Below, piece after piece: positions 8,741 through 18,700 of a stretch of DNA of 64,000 nt. Positions within the stretch are counted from its first letter, which is position 1. Every line of letters starts with the position of its first letter. The notes beneath the pieces were generated by a model that was given only the letters and a program-made list of their open reading frames with translations, ran no database searches and was not told where the DNA came from. The translations under genes were made by a program, and so were the position numbers. The stretch lies in the NCBI GenBank assembly GCA_018402565.1, contig JAGYIQ010000005.1:62001-126000 (forward strand), given 5' to 3'. Origin of the DNA: Pirellulaceae bacterium. Its GTDB lineage: Bacteria; Planctomycetota; Planctomycetia; Pirellulales; Pirellulaceae.

Positions 8741-9691
8741 TTAAGGGGCGACGATACCGTGATTGAAGAACGGGATCCACTCCAGCAACACCACCAGTCC
8801 CACGCCGGCCAGCAGGCAGACGGACAACTTGCCGCGATCGTGCGAGTGGAAGTGCAGTTCGGGCAGCAGATCTCCCAGGGAGATGCAGAGGAAGGTGCCG
8901 GCGGAGAACGCCAGAGCAAAGCCCAGGGCCAAGGTGGTATCGGCTGGAATCCAAGAAAAACCGAAAAAGGCCAACACCGCCGCCAGGGGCCCCGAGACCG
9001 CGTAAGCGATATTGACCCAAGTCCGCTCACGCGGCGTCCAATGCCCGACGGCCATCACCGACGCGATGCTCATGGCATCCAATGGCTTGTGCAGGGCAAT
9101 GGCCAGGAAGATACCGAGGCTCTTGAGCAGGGCCGCATCGCTGATGGCTCCGGCTTGCAGGGCGGCCGCCAGCGCCACGGCCTCGATGATCGAGTGCAGC
9201 CCCAGGCCCATCAGCAGTCCCAACCAGGCAAAGCTGTTGCCGCTGCCGACCCCACTGCCCTGCCCGACTGCCGCTTTGCCGCCGGAGCCACCCACGGCTG
9301 GGACCGAGTCGGCGGACTTGGCGGCCAGGCCGCCGAGTGTCACCAGCGGTTGGACTTCGTGCGTGTGGTCGTGTTCGTGAGCGCAACTGAGCGAATCGTG
9401 TTTTGCGTCGGCGAAGTGATGGTGATGGTAGTCGAAAATACGAATAAGGAAGAACATCACCAACAGGCCCGCCAGAACGGTCAGGCCCAGCGTTCGGCCA
9501 TCTTGTAGGATCCCAAAGGCGTGCGGCAACAACTGGAGCAGGGCCACCGCCAGCATAAATCCGGCGATAAAACTCATGACCAACTGGATGCGGACGTGGT
9601 TCCAATTCCAGCGGGCGGGCAGCCAACCGCCCAGGAGTGCGAGTGCGGTGAGAACCGTGCAATAGACAAACAGCAGCAGATACGGGCTCAA
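8741..9691 (-). CDS. ZIP family metal transporter
   Basis: The protein has 316 residues with about eight hydrophobic helices. A His-rich cytoplasmic loop (DYHHHHFADAKH, HEHDHTHE) precedes the ZIP metal-path helix (MGLGLHSIIEAVALAAAL) and the following HKPLDAM helix, where the His, Glu and Asp ligands lie. It should move Zn2+ or a related divalent cation across the inner membrane. The frame is open further upstream, but the best start is TTG at 9691 with GGAGAG just before it, which places the first membrane helix at the N-terminus as in the family. A Gly/Ser-rich stretch after the His loop is longer than usual. Confidence 0.88.
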   Translation of the reverse strand: MSPYLLLFVYCTVLTALALLGGWLPARWNWNHVRIQLVMSFIAGFMLAVALLQLLPHAFGILQDGRTLGLTVLAGLLVMFFLIRIFDYHHHHFADAKHDSLSCAHEHDHTHEVQPLVTLGGLAAKSADSVPAVGGSGGKAAVGQGSGVGSGNSFAWLGLLMGLGLHSIIEAVALAAALQAGAISDAALLKSLGIFLAIALHKPLDAMSIASVMAVGHWTPRERTWVNIAYAVSGPLAAVLAFFGFSWIPADTTLALGFALAFSAGTFLCISLGDLLPELHFHSHDRGKLSVCLLAGVGLVVLLEWIPFFNHGIVAP

Positions 9692-10012
9692 GCAACTCTC
9701 CGCGAAGGGACGACACCTGCGAACCGGCCAGCACGAACCAACCAGCGTGTTCCGCGGGAAAACCCGGCTCTCAGGGGGCCCATTATGACCGTTTTGGCGA
9801 AATTGGTAAGCCCCGCGGAAAGTCCCAGCGCGGCCCCGGCCGGTTCTCACCCATCGAGCCCTGTCAGCCAGGGCGGGCGTCGTTCAGGAGCAGGCGGCGG
9901 TGCACGAGCCCGACGCTTGTCGCGGCAGGACCATCCTGCCAACCCGTTGGCGGCGGTTGGTGGCCGCGGATGGGGCGTTTGGGCTTGACAGGGGCTGGGC
10001 TTCGTTACACAA
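9692..10012. other. 321-bp intergenic stretch, no gene seen
   Basis: Upstream region of the ZIP gene. No supported coding frame, tRNA or clear terminator was seen in it. Confidence 0.5.
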
Positions 10013-10191
10013 CCATAGGGGTAACCGTTCACGCCTCGTAGGGTGTCATGCAGCAAGTCGGGCTAACCGTACGATCGTTTGCGAGTCACAGCAACTGGAC
10101 AATGCTAGATGTTTGCCCCGAGAACCATCCGACTTGCGGAATGCACCAGCCCCAAGGATGACCTCCCACCCGTGAACGGTTACCCATAGGG
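10013..10191. mobile_element. IS66-like MITE copy 1 with 8-bp target duplication
   Basis: The element proper is 10021-10183 (163 bp). Its 13-bp perfect terminal inverted repeats are GTAACCGTTCACG and CGTGAACGGTTAC. It is flanked directly by the 8-bp direct repeat CCATAGGG at 10013-10020 and 10184-10191. Inside, GCAAGTCGG and CCGACTTGC form a second inverted pair, so the whole can fold back on itself. It has no coding frame. Ends starting with GTAA and 8-bp duplications are the features of the IS66 family, so this looks like a non-autonomous derivative. A second copy is at 38115-38278. Confidence 0.8.
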
Positions 10192-10226
10192 TTGGTTTTT
10201 GGTAACCCACCGCCCAAGAGGGATCG

Positions 10227-10847
10227 ATGTCTTCACCTACAGCCCAACTTGTGCCCGCTTGCCATGTCTTGGCCCAGGTCGGTACCACGGGCGTGTGGGG
10301 GCGTTTTGTCGCGACGGAGATCGAGGGGCTCCAAGTGGGCGATGCGATCGTGTGCCAGACGGGCCGCGGACTGGAGCTGGGCCGAGTCCGAATGATTGAC
10401 TCGGAACCGGGGCTCGCAGAGGAAACCGTTGGGCCGGTCGTGCGGCGTGCGACCGATTCGGACCTGCTGACTTGGCAGCGGATCACGGCGGCCGCTCCGG
10501 CGGGCATCGAGGCCTGCAACCGTTGGCTGGAGGAACAGGGCTTTGCCCAATGGGTGCTGGATGTAGATGTCCCCTTGGATGGGATGCGGCTGTATTTTCA
10601 TTTTCTGGGCGATGTCGATGACGCCTTGGATGACGCCACGCCCACTTTGGTCGAACAATTCGATCAGGCGACTGGCATTCGTCGCTTTACCCAGGCGGTG
10701 ATCACCGGCTGCGGCCCGAACTGCGGCAGCGATGGCAGCGGGTGCGGCACATCGGGCGGCTGCTCGAGTGGAGCGGAGGGTGGCAAGTCGAGCGGCGGGT
10801 GCGGATCGTGTGCCCTGCGTGGCGGCTGTGGCACAAAGAGCCACTGA
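10227..10847 (+). CDS. PSP1-like protein with Cys/Gly-rich C-terminal tail
   Basis: The protein has 206 residues. The N-terminal part (VGTTGVWGRFVA, VGDAIVCQTGRGLELGRV) and the central part (WVLDVDVPLDGMRLYFHFLGD) match the layout of the PSP1/YaaT domain. In Firmicutes that domain takes part in a complex controlling RNA decay and development. The last ~45 residues are almost only Cys, Gly and Ser with regularly spaced cysteines (CGPNCG, SGCGTSGGCSSG, GGCGSCALRGGCG), suggesting metal binding or an Fe-S-type cluster. It starts 43 bp after the IS66-like MITE. FdhD follows 67 bp later on the same strand. Confidence 0.72.
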   Translation: MSSPTAQLVPACHVLAQVGTTGVWGRFVATEIEGLQVGDAIVCQTGRGLELGRVRMIDSEPGLAEETVGPVVRRATDSDLLTWQRITAAAPAGIEACNRWLEEQGFAQWVLDVDVPLDGMRLYFHFLGDVDDALDDATPTLVEQFDQATGIRRFTQAVITGCGPNCGSDGSGCGTSGGCSSGAEGGKSSGGCGSCALRGGCGTKSH

Positions 10848-10914
10848 GCCGCTCGTTGAAACAGGGCGACTCGGTGGGCGTCTGTTCATTTCTCTCTGAC
10901 CCAGGAGTCTGGCC

Positions 10915-11886
10915 GTGGCCGCTGATCCGAAGCCTTCCGAGCCCGACGGCGCCACTCCCTCCTGTCCTGAATCGACTGGTCTCGAATCGACTGGCCACGT
11001 GACGGCAGGGGATCGGTCGCGCAGCGTACCCGTGCAACGGTGGGTGCGGGTGCCGGGACCGACCGAGTCGAACGGAGACGCTGCGGGCGGCCAGTGGCAA
11101 GGTCAAGCGGTGGAACGCGACGCGTTGGCAGTCGAGGAGCCGTTGGAGATCCGTGTGGCGCATGGCCCGGAGACGCGGCGGATCAGCCAGAGCCTATCGA
11201 TCACGATGCGGACGCCCGGCGACGACTTTGAGCTGGCCGTGGGCTTTCTCCTGAGTGAAGGCGTGATTCGCTCGGTGGCGGACTTGCAGGCCGTGAGCGT
11301 GAGCCAGGAGATCGTGGCGGGGGAGAACTTGGTCCGGGTGTCGTTGGCCCCGCATGTGGTGTTCGATCCGCAGCGATTCCAGCGGCACTTCTACACGACT
11401 TCCAGCTGCGGGTTATGCGGGAAGGCGTCGTTGGCAGCCCTGGCCGCTCAGGACTGGGGGCCGGTCGGAGGCCAAACGTTGCGGCTGAAGCCAGCCTGGA
11501 TCGGTCAACTGCCCGCGGCCCTGCGACGGGCTCAGCGGGTGTTCGACGCGACGGGCGGGCTGCATGCCTCGGCCTTGTTTCCCGTGCACGGAGAGCTGGA
11601 GCTGCTGCGGGAAGACGTGGGGCGTCACAACGCGTTGGACAAAGTGCTGGGGCGATGCCTGTTGGACGATCACCTGCCGGCGGAGGAACGCGTGTTGGTG
11701 GTCAGCGGCCGCGTCAGTTTGGAACTGCTGCAGAAAGCCGTGGCGGGCGGGGTACCGGTCGTCGTGGGCATTGGGGCTCCCTCCAGTTTAGCGGTGGAGT
11801 GCGCGGAGACGTTTGGCGTGACCTTGATGGGCTTTGCCTCCGAGCGCCGGTTCAATTGTTATGCCCATCCGCAGCGCATCGGCTGA
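10915..11886 (+). CDS. fdhD: Formate dehydrogenase accessory sulfurtransferase FdhD
   Basis: The protein has 323 residues, starting with GTG at 10915 with AGGAG eight bases upstream. FdhD passes sulfur from a cysteine desulfurase to the molybdenum cofactor of formate dehydrogenase. The CxxC loop TSSCGLCGKASL (Cys165, Cys168), the GELELLREDVGRHNALDKV segment and the C-terminal VSGRVSLELLQKAV strand are all present. The first ~65 residues are a Pro/Ser-rich extension not typical of the family. No formate dehydrogenase gene is in the window. Confidence 0.93.
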   Translation: MAADPKPSEPDGATPSCPESTGLESTGHVTAGDRSRSVPVQRWVRVPGPTESNGDAAGGQWQGQAVERDALAVEEPLEIRVAHGPETRRISQSLSITMRTPGDDFELAVGFLLSEGVIRSVADLQAVSVSQEIVAGENLVRVSLAPHVVFDPQRFQRHFYTTSSCGLCGKASLAALAAQDWGPVGGQTLRLKPAWIGQLPAALRRAQRVFDATGGLHASALFPVHGELELLREDVGRHNALDKVLGRCLLDDHLPAEERVLVVSGRVSLELLQKAVAGGVPVVVGIGAPSSLAVECAETFGVTLMGFASERRFNCYAHPQRIG

Positions 11887-12075
11887 GCGGGGCGTAGGGT
11901 TGGGGTGGAGGGCGTAGGGCAAAGGGCGTAGGGCGTAGGGTTGGGGCGTAGGGCGTAGGGCGTAGGGCGTAGGGTTGGGGCGTAGGGCGTAGGGCGTAGG
12001 GTTGGGGCGAAGGGCGTAGGGCGTAGGGTTGGGGCGAAGGGCGTAGGGCGTAGGGCGTAGGGTTGGGGCGTTGAG
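11887..12075. repeat. Heptanucleotide array GCGTAGG / GTTGGGG
   Basis: Nearly uninterrupted 7-bp units, mostly GCGTAGG with GTTGGGG and GCGAAGG variants, start directly after the fdhD stop codon. The unit pattern is higher order: runs of two to four GCGTAGG separated by one GTTGGGG. No coding function is inferred. Confidence 0.85.
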
Positions 12076-12149
12076 GGGCGCGGGGGCTTTTGCGACGCCA
12101 AGGTTGGGATAGGCAGAAAAATTTTGGGCAGAAAGATTGGGGGACAGGT

Positions 12150-12347
12150 TCCTTGGTTATTGGTTATTGGTTATTGGTTATTGGTTATTGGTTATTGGTT
12201 CTTGGTTCTTGGTTGTTGGTTGTTGGTTGCTGGTTCTGTTCTGGTTCTTGGTTCTTGGTTCTTGGTTCTTGGTTCTTGGTTCTTGGTTCCTTGGTTCTTG
12301 GTTCTTGGTTCTTGGTTCCTTGGTTCTTGGTTCTTGGTTCCTTGGTT
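12150..12347. repeat. Heptanucleotide array TTGGTTA / TTGGTTC
   Basis: About 27 units of 7 bp: first TTGGTTA, then TTGGTTC with a few TTGGTTG, and occasional extra bases. Translated frames give hydrophobic-looking strings, but these come from the repeat and are not genes. Confidence 0.88.
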
Positions 12348-12832
12348 GAAAAACCTCTGCCAAAAGATGCCACTACGAACCCAGACGCCCCCAGGCCCGG
12401 AGGGCCGGCACAACCCCTGCCGGTGGCATAAGCCACCGGTGGGATGCGGGCCAGGCGACCTCACCGTGGCAATGGATCTCGTCCAGTCGCGAGGTGGAAC
12501 CGCTCGTAGTTCCGCCTTTAGGCGGTCGCCCCCCCGGTCCCTCGTTCGCCCTCGGCGTCAAACGGGTTCATTTGGCGAGGTCTCGAGGCTGGGAGTTCCA
12601 CCTTACTTTCGGCCGGCCCCGCTGTTTCCAATGTTCGCGACTACCGGCTGGGCAACGCTGGACGCGTTGACATGGGGCGGTTTTCGCGACAAACTGGTGC
12701 GGACGTTTTGCCGCGTCTGCCGGGGGCAGATTTTGCCCCCGTGTCGCTCGCCTTGGGTCGGGCAGCGATGCCCTCCCGGCCGTTATCCATTCCTGTGTTT
12801 AGCTCCATCAACCGAACGAAATACCGCCACCC
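12348..12832. other. 485-bp gene-free leader of aconitase with small palindromes
   Basis: Perfect small hairpins stand at 12420-12439 (CCGGTGGC, loop ATAA, GCCACCGG) and near 12512-12525 (CCGCC, TTTA, GGCGG). No supported gene was found. The short palindromes look like remnants of dispersed intergenic repeats. A promoter for the aconitase gene probably lies here but no convincing hexamers were identified. Confidence 0.45.
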
Positions 12833-15551
12833 ATGAGTCAGCCCGCCGCGAACCCGTTTCAAGCTCAAGCGACGTTCACTTACCCCACCGCTCAGGGGGA
12901 GCAGTCGGCCACGTATTTTCGTTTGGCGAAGCTGCAGGAGGACGGCTTGGCTCAGATCGACCGCCTGCCATACTCGATCCGCATTTTGCTGGAGAGCGTC
13001 CTGCGGAACTGTGACGACTTCGAGGTCACGCGGCAGGACGTGTTGAACTTGGCGACTTGGGAAGCGGCCAAGCCCGCCCAGGTCGAAATCCCCTTCAAGC
13101 CGGCTCGTGTGGTACTGCAGGACTTCACCGGCGTGCCGGCCGTGGTCGATCTCGCGGCAATGCGGAGCGCCATGCGGCGACTGGGTGGCAACCCCAAGAA
13201 GATCAATCCCTTGGTCCCGGTGGACTTGGTGATCGACCACAGCGTGCAGGTCGACTTCTTCGGCAGCGACCAATCGCTGGCCCAAAACGTGGAACTGGAG
13301 TTTGAACGCAATCGCCAGCGGTACGAGTTCCTGCGTTGGGGCCAGGAGGCGTTTGACAACTTCCGCGTGGTGCCGCCGAATGTCGGGATCGTACACCAAG
13401 TGAACTTGGAGTTCTTGGCCAAGGGTGTGTTCCTGCGTGAGAGCCAGGGCCAGGTCGTGGCGTTGCCCGACACCTTGGTCGGCACGGACAGCCACACGAC
13501 CATGATCAACGGCCTGGGTGTGTTGGGCTGGGGCGTGGGCGGCATTGAGGCGGAGGCCGCGATGTTGGGCCAGCCGATCTACATGTTGATGCCGGAAGTG
13601 ATCGGCTTTGAGGTCGTGGGTCAACTGCCGCCGGGGGCCACGGCCACGGACATGGTGTTGACCGTGACGCAGATTCTCCGCAAGGCGGGGGTGGTGGGCA
13701 AATTCGTCGAGTTCTTCGGCAGCGGCTACGCCTCGATGAGCTTGGCGGACCGGGCTACGATCGCCAACATGGCCCCCGAGTACGGGGCCACCATGGGCTT
13801 CTTCCCGGTCGACACGGAGACGCTGGAGTACCTGCGTCGCACGGGCCGGACGGAGGCCGAGGTATCGTTGGTGGAGCACTACTATCGCAGCCAGGGCCTG
13901 TTCTACACGCCAGACGCTCCGCAGCCGGTCTACACCCAGCAGCTGAAACTGGACTTGTCCACGGTGCAACCGAGTTTGGCGGGTCCGAAGCGACCGCAGG
14001 ACCGGGTGGCCTTGGCCGACATGCAGTCCACGTTCCGCCAGGCCTTGAGCGCCCCGATCGGACCGGCTGGCTATGCCCTGCCGGCCGAGAAGTTGGCGGC
14101 CACGGGCCAGTACCAGGAGAACGGGTCGGCTTACGACCTGACCCACGGCGCAGTGGCCATCGCAGCAATCACGTCTTGCACGAACACCTCGAACCCGTCG
14201 GTGATGGTGGCGGCGGGCCTGATCGCCAAGGCCGCGGCCGAGCGGGGCTTGTCGGTGCAACCGCACGTCAAGACCAGCCTGGCGCCGGGCTCGCGCGTGG
14301 TGACCGACTACTTGGACAAGGCGGGCTTGAGCGGCCCCTTGGATCAACTGGGGTTCCAAACGGTCGGCTACGGCTGCACGACTTGCATCGGCAACAGCGG
14401 ACCGCTGCCGGACGCGGTGGCCAAAGCGATCACGGACGGCGACTTGGTGGCGGCCGCGGTGCTATCGGGCAATCGCAACTTCGAGGGACGCGTCAGCCCG
14501 CTGACCAAGGCCAACTACTTGGCCAGCCCGCCGTTGGTGGTGGCTTATGCTTTGGCGGGAACGGTGGACATCGACTTCGCCAGCCAGCCGTTGGGACACG
14601 ACGCTGCGGGGGCACCGGTGATGCTGGCCGACCTGTGGCCGACCAAGCAGACGGTAGACCAAGTGGTGCAAGACTGCATCACGCCGGACATGTTTATGGC
14701 TCGCTACAACGGCGTGTTCAAGAGCAACGAGACCTGGAACGCGATCCCGGTGGCCAAGGGCGAACTGTACCAGTGGCAGGAGGAGAGCACCTACATCCAC
14801 GAGCCGCCGTTCATGGCGGCGATGACCCACCGAGGCCCCGCCCGTCCCACCGATCCAAGGTGCTCGGGTGTTGTTGGCCCTGGGCGACAGCGTCACCACG
14901 GACCACATTTCTCCGGCCGGCTCAATCGGCAAGGACACGCCGGCCGGTCGCTACTTGATCGCGCGGGGTATCGAGCCGCGCGACTTCAACAGCTACGGCT
15001 CGCGGCGGGGCGACGACCGCGTCATGGTCCGTGGCACCTTTGCCAACATCCGCATCCGCAACCAAGTGGCGCCGGGCACCGAAGGCGGTTGGACCAAGCT
15101 GCTGACCACCGGCGAAGTCATGTCGGTGTACGACGCCTCGATGGCCTATCAAGCGGCCGACATCCCGTTGGTGATTCTGGCGGGGGCCGAATACGGCACG
15201 GGCAGCTCGCGGGACTGGGCGGCCAAAGGCACCATGATGCTGGGGGTCAAAGCCGTATTAGCCGCCAGCTACGAACGGATCCACCGCAGCAACTTGGTGG
15301 GCATGGGCATCCTGCCGCTGCAGTTCCCGTCGGGTGCGACCTGGCAGAGCTTGGGCTTGACCGGCGAAGAGGTGTTTGATTTCCCCGAATTGGAACAGAT
15401 CAAGCCATTGGGCCAAACGCCCGTCGTGGCCACCAAGCCGGACGGCTCGGTGGTGACCTTCGCGGCGACAGTCCGGATCGATACGCCGGTCGAGTTGGTC
15501 TACTACCAGAACGGCGGTATTTTGCCGACCGTGGTCCGCAAGCTGCTGTAG
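12833..15551 (+). CDS. acnA: Aconitate hydratase AcnA, interrupted by a one-base frameshift
   Basis: The gene would encode about 905 residues, the normal AcnA length, and catalyses citrate-isocitrate interconversion in the TCA cycle. The first frame (12833 to ~14827) holds [21 protein letters not shown], the cluster cysteine segment [10 protein letters not shown] and [14 protein letters not shown], and ends correctly at EPPFMAAMT. The second frame (from 14829 to 15551) continues with [21 protein letters not shown], then [21 protein letters not shown] and [15 protein letters not shown]. Removing one C from the CCC at 14826-14828 restores a perfect family sequence. Without it the first frame runs on out of family to 15379. 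All catalytic and cluster residues are otherwise intact, so this is either a base-call error or a very recent mutation. Only one copy is in the window. Confidence 0.9.
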
Positions 15552-15716
15552 GCGTACGAGCGCGAAACTGCGGTAACGATGCGGACAGCCGTTGAGGCAT
15601 TGCCGAGAACTGTCGGCAGCCTCTGGGTGTGAACCCGTGAACGGTTGGGGGAGACCGACAAGCCCCTGGGGCAAGGGGTGTCCACTCAAGTCCAATTTGA
15701 GGTTGGAGTGCCCGCC

Positions 15717-18700
15717 ATGACCAGATCGAACGCGTTGAGAATCGGGCGATCGGAGCCAACGGTGGCTGGAGCGGCCGCTCTGCGACAGAGAACCACCGCG
15801 AGACGCTGGGGCACCAGCGGCGGGCCACGGTACTACTTTTCCCAATGGCTCTCTATTTGCATTTTGAATTGCGTAGGGCTGGCGACCCTGACGCCCGCTG
15901 CGGTCTGTCCTGCTGCGGTCTGTCCTCCTGCGGTGATTCTAGTCCCGGCCACTGATACCGCTGCGACTCCCAACAGTCTTCCAGGTGCGGTTGACCAGGC
16001 GGCCGAGCCAGGCGTGCGGTTGGCGACCTTCGATATCGACGCCACCCCGGGCGTGGGGATGTGGATGGCCTACGATCCGGTCCGCCGCGTGGAGGAGCTG
16101 GGGTTGCGGTGTCGGGGCATTGTCTTGTTAGGAGCCGGCGACCCGATCGTGCTCTGTGCCGTGGATTGGATCGGGATCGGGAATGAAGGCCACGACCGCT
16201 TCCGCGAGGTATTGGCGGCGGCCGCGGGGACCGACCCCAGTCGTGTGGCGGTGCACAGCTTGCACCAGCACGACGCGCCGCGGTTTGACGCGTCGGCCGA
16301 GCGGTTGTTGATCGAGGCCGGCGTGAGCGACTTGGGCTTCTACCAGAGCGGCTTGGCGCGGGATGTCTTGCAGCGTCTGAGCGTGGCGGTGCAGCAGAGC
16401 CTGGCCGCGGCGGTCCCGATCCAGAGCTTCGGCTACGGCGTGGCGCGGGTGCGGGAGGTGGCTTCCAACCGCAGGCTGCTGGGGCCGGACGGCAAGGTCC
16501 GAGCCACGCGGTTCACGGCCACGCGTGATCCGGCACTGCGGGCGGAACCCGAGGGTGTGATCGACCCGGAGTTGACGTCGCTGATCTTCTACCACAACGA
16601 GCAACCGGCGGCGGTGCTCAGTTATTACGCTTGCCATCCGCAGAGTTATTACCGCACGGGCGTGCCCAGTCCGGACTTTCCGGGGATCGCTCGGTTCATG
16701 CAATCTCAGGACGTGCCCTCGGCGTTGCACGTGCACTTCAACGGAGCCGGTGGGAACTTGGGGGCGGGCAAGTACAACGACGGCAGCCCCAGCAACCGGT
16801 TGGTGCTGGCCGGTCGTGTGGCCCAAGGCATGCGGGAGGCGCGGGAGGGGGCCGAGCGACTGCCGTTGACGCCGGAGCTGATCGGGTGGCAGGTCGAGCC
16901 GGTGCATCTGCCCGTGGCCGAGCACTTGGACGGTGTGGCTCTGCGACGGAAGTTGCCCCAGTGGAAGCCGACCGATTTTTTTGGCAGCCCGGATCGTTTG
17001 GCCTTTTGGTTGCGGGCCCAGTCGGGACAGGCGATCGAGCTGTCCTGCCTGCGGGTCGGGCCGGTGCGGGTGCTGCACATGCCGGGCGAGTTGTTCGTCG
17101 AGTACCAATTGGCGGCCAAAGCGCTGCGGCCAGACTTGACCGTGGCGATGGCGGCCTATGGGGATTATGCCCCTGGCTACATCGGGACGGCTCGGGCCTA
17201 CGAGGAGGGTGGCTACGAGACCGAGCCCCGTTCGAGCAACGTGGGGCCGGGGGCGGAGGCTGTACTGATGGCCGGGATGGAGCGATTGCTGGCGGACGAA
17301 CCGGTGGCGCCCGACTATGGGGCTCAGTTGCCGCGGATCGCACCATTGGAGCCGGCTCGCGCGTTGGATTCGTTTGTGGTGGCAGATGGCTTTTCCCTGC
17401 AGCAGACCGCGGCGGAGCCCTTGGTCAGCAGCCCGGTGGCCATGCAATGGGACGAACGCGGCGATCTGTACGTGTGTGAGATGCGGGGCTACAGCGAGCG
17501 GCGGGACGAACGCTTGTCGCGGATCACTCGGCTGCGGGACTTGGATGGGGACGGCTTATACGACCAGAGCCAGGTATTTGTCGATCAGTTGGCCTGGCCC
17601 ACTGCGTTGTTTCCCTACGACGGGGGCTGGTACGTGGTGGACGCGCCGGACGTGTGGTACTTGAAAGACACCAACGGGGACGGGGCCGCGGATCAGCGTG
17701 AGGTCGTGTTGACGGGCTTGGGGACAGGCAACGTGCAGGGGTTGGCCAACTCCTTTCGTTGGGGGTTGGACAATCGGCTGCATTTGGCCTGCAGCTCGAA
17801 TGGCGGCCGCGTCTACCGCCCGCAGGACGGGCCGGACTCCGCGGTCGAATTGCGGGGCAGTGATCTGGCGTTGGATCCCCGCTCGGGCCAGTGGAGCCTG
17901 ACGGCGGGAGCGGCCCAGCACGGCATGGCGTTTGACGACTGGGGGCGGAAGTTCGTCTGTTCCAACAGCGATCACTTGCAGCAGGTCCTGTACGAGCCGC
18001 GGTATGCCGCGCGGCAACCGCGGCTGGTTCCGGCGCCGGTGCGGATCTCGATCGCGGCGGACGGACCGCAGGCCGAGGTCTTTCGGATCAGCCCGGTCGA
18101 GCCGTGGCGGATCCTGCGGACGCGACTGCGCGTCTCGGGTGTGGTCGGGGGTCCGATCGAAGGTGGCGGTCGCGCGGCGGGCTACTTCACCGGCGCGACG
18201 GGGGTCAACATCTACCGCGGGGACGCCTACCCCGACGATTGGCGCGACCCGAGTGGCCAGCAAATGGTGGCCGTGGTGGGCGATGTCGGCGGCAACCTCA
18301 TCCACCGCAAACGGCTGCAACGCGCGGGCGTGGCGATGGTCGGTCGGCGGATGGACGAAGCCAGCGAGTGGGTGGCGTCGCGAGATATCTGGTTTCGTCC
18401 GGCCCAGTTCGAAAATGGTCCGGACGGCACGCTGCACGTGATCGACGTCTATCGCGAGGTGATCGAGCACCCGCACAGTCTGCCGGCTGACATCAAGCGG
18501 CACTTGGACCTGGACTCTGGACGCGATCGCGGGCGGCTGTATCGCATCTTGCCGCCGGGATTCCAGTCGCGGCCCGCGCCGGACCTGGGGCAGTTGACCG
18601 CGTTGGAATGGGTCGAGACCCTGGGGCATGCCAACGCCTGGCACCGCGAGACAGCGGCCCGCTTGCTCTATCAGCACCCGGACCAGACCCAGCTCCGCGG

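Noticed and set aside
12124-12436. Hydrophobic frames that look like membrane proteins
   Set aside because: They are translations of the TTGGTTA/TTGGTTC array in different frames.
12641-14359. A 572-residue minus-strand frame opposite aconitase
   Set aside because: It is the antisense of a well-recognised gene. Its His/Gln/Arg-rich composition is typical for a reverse frame of GC-rich coding DNA.
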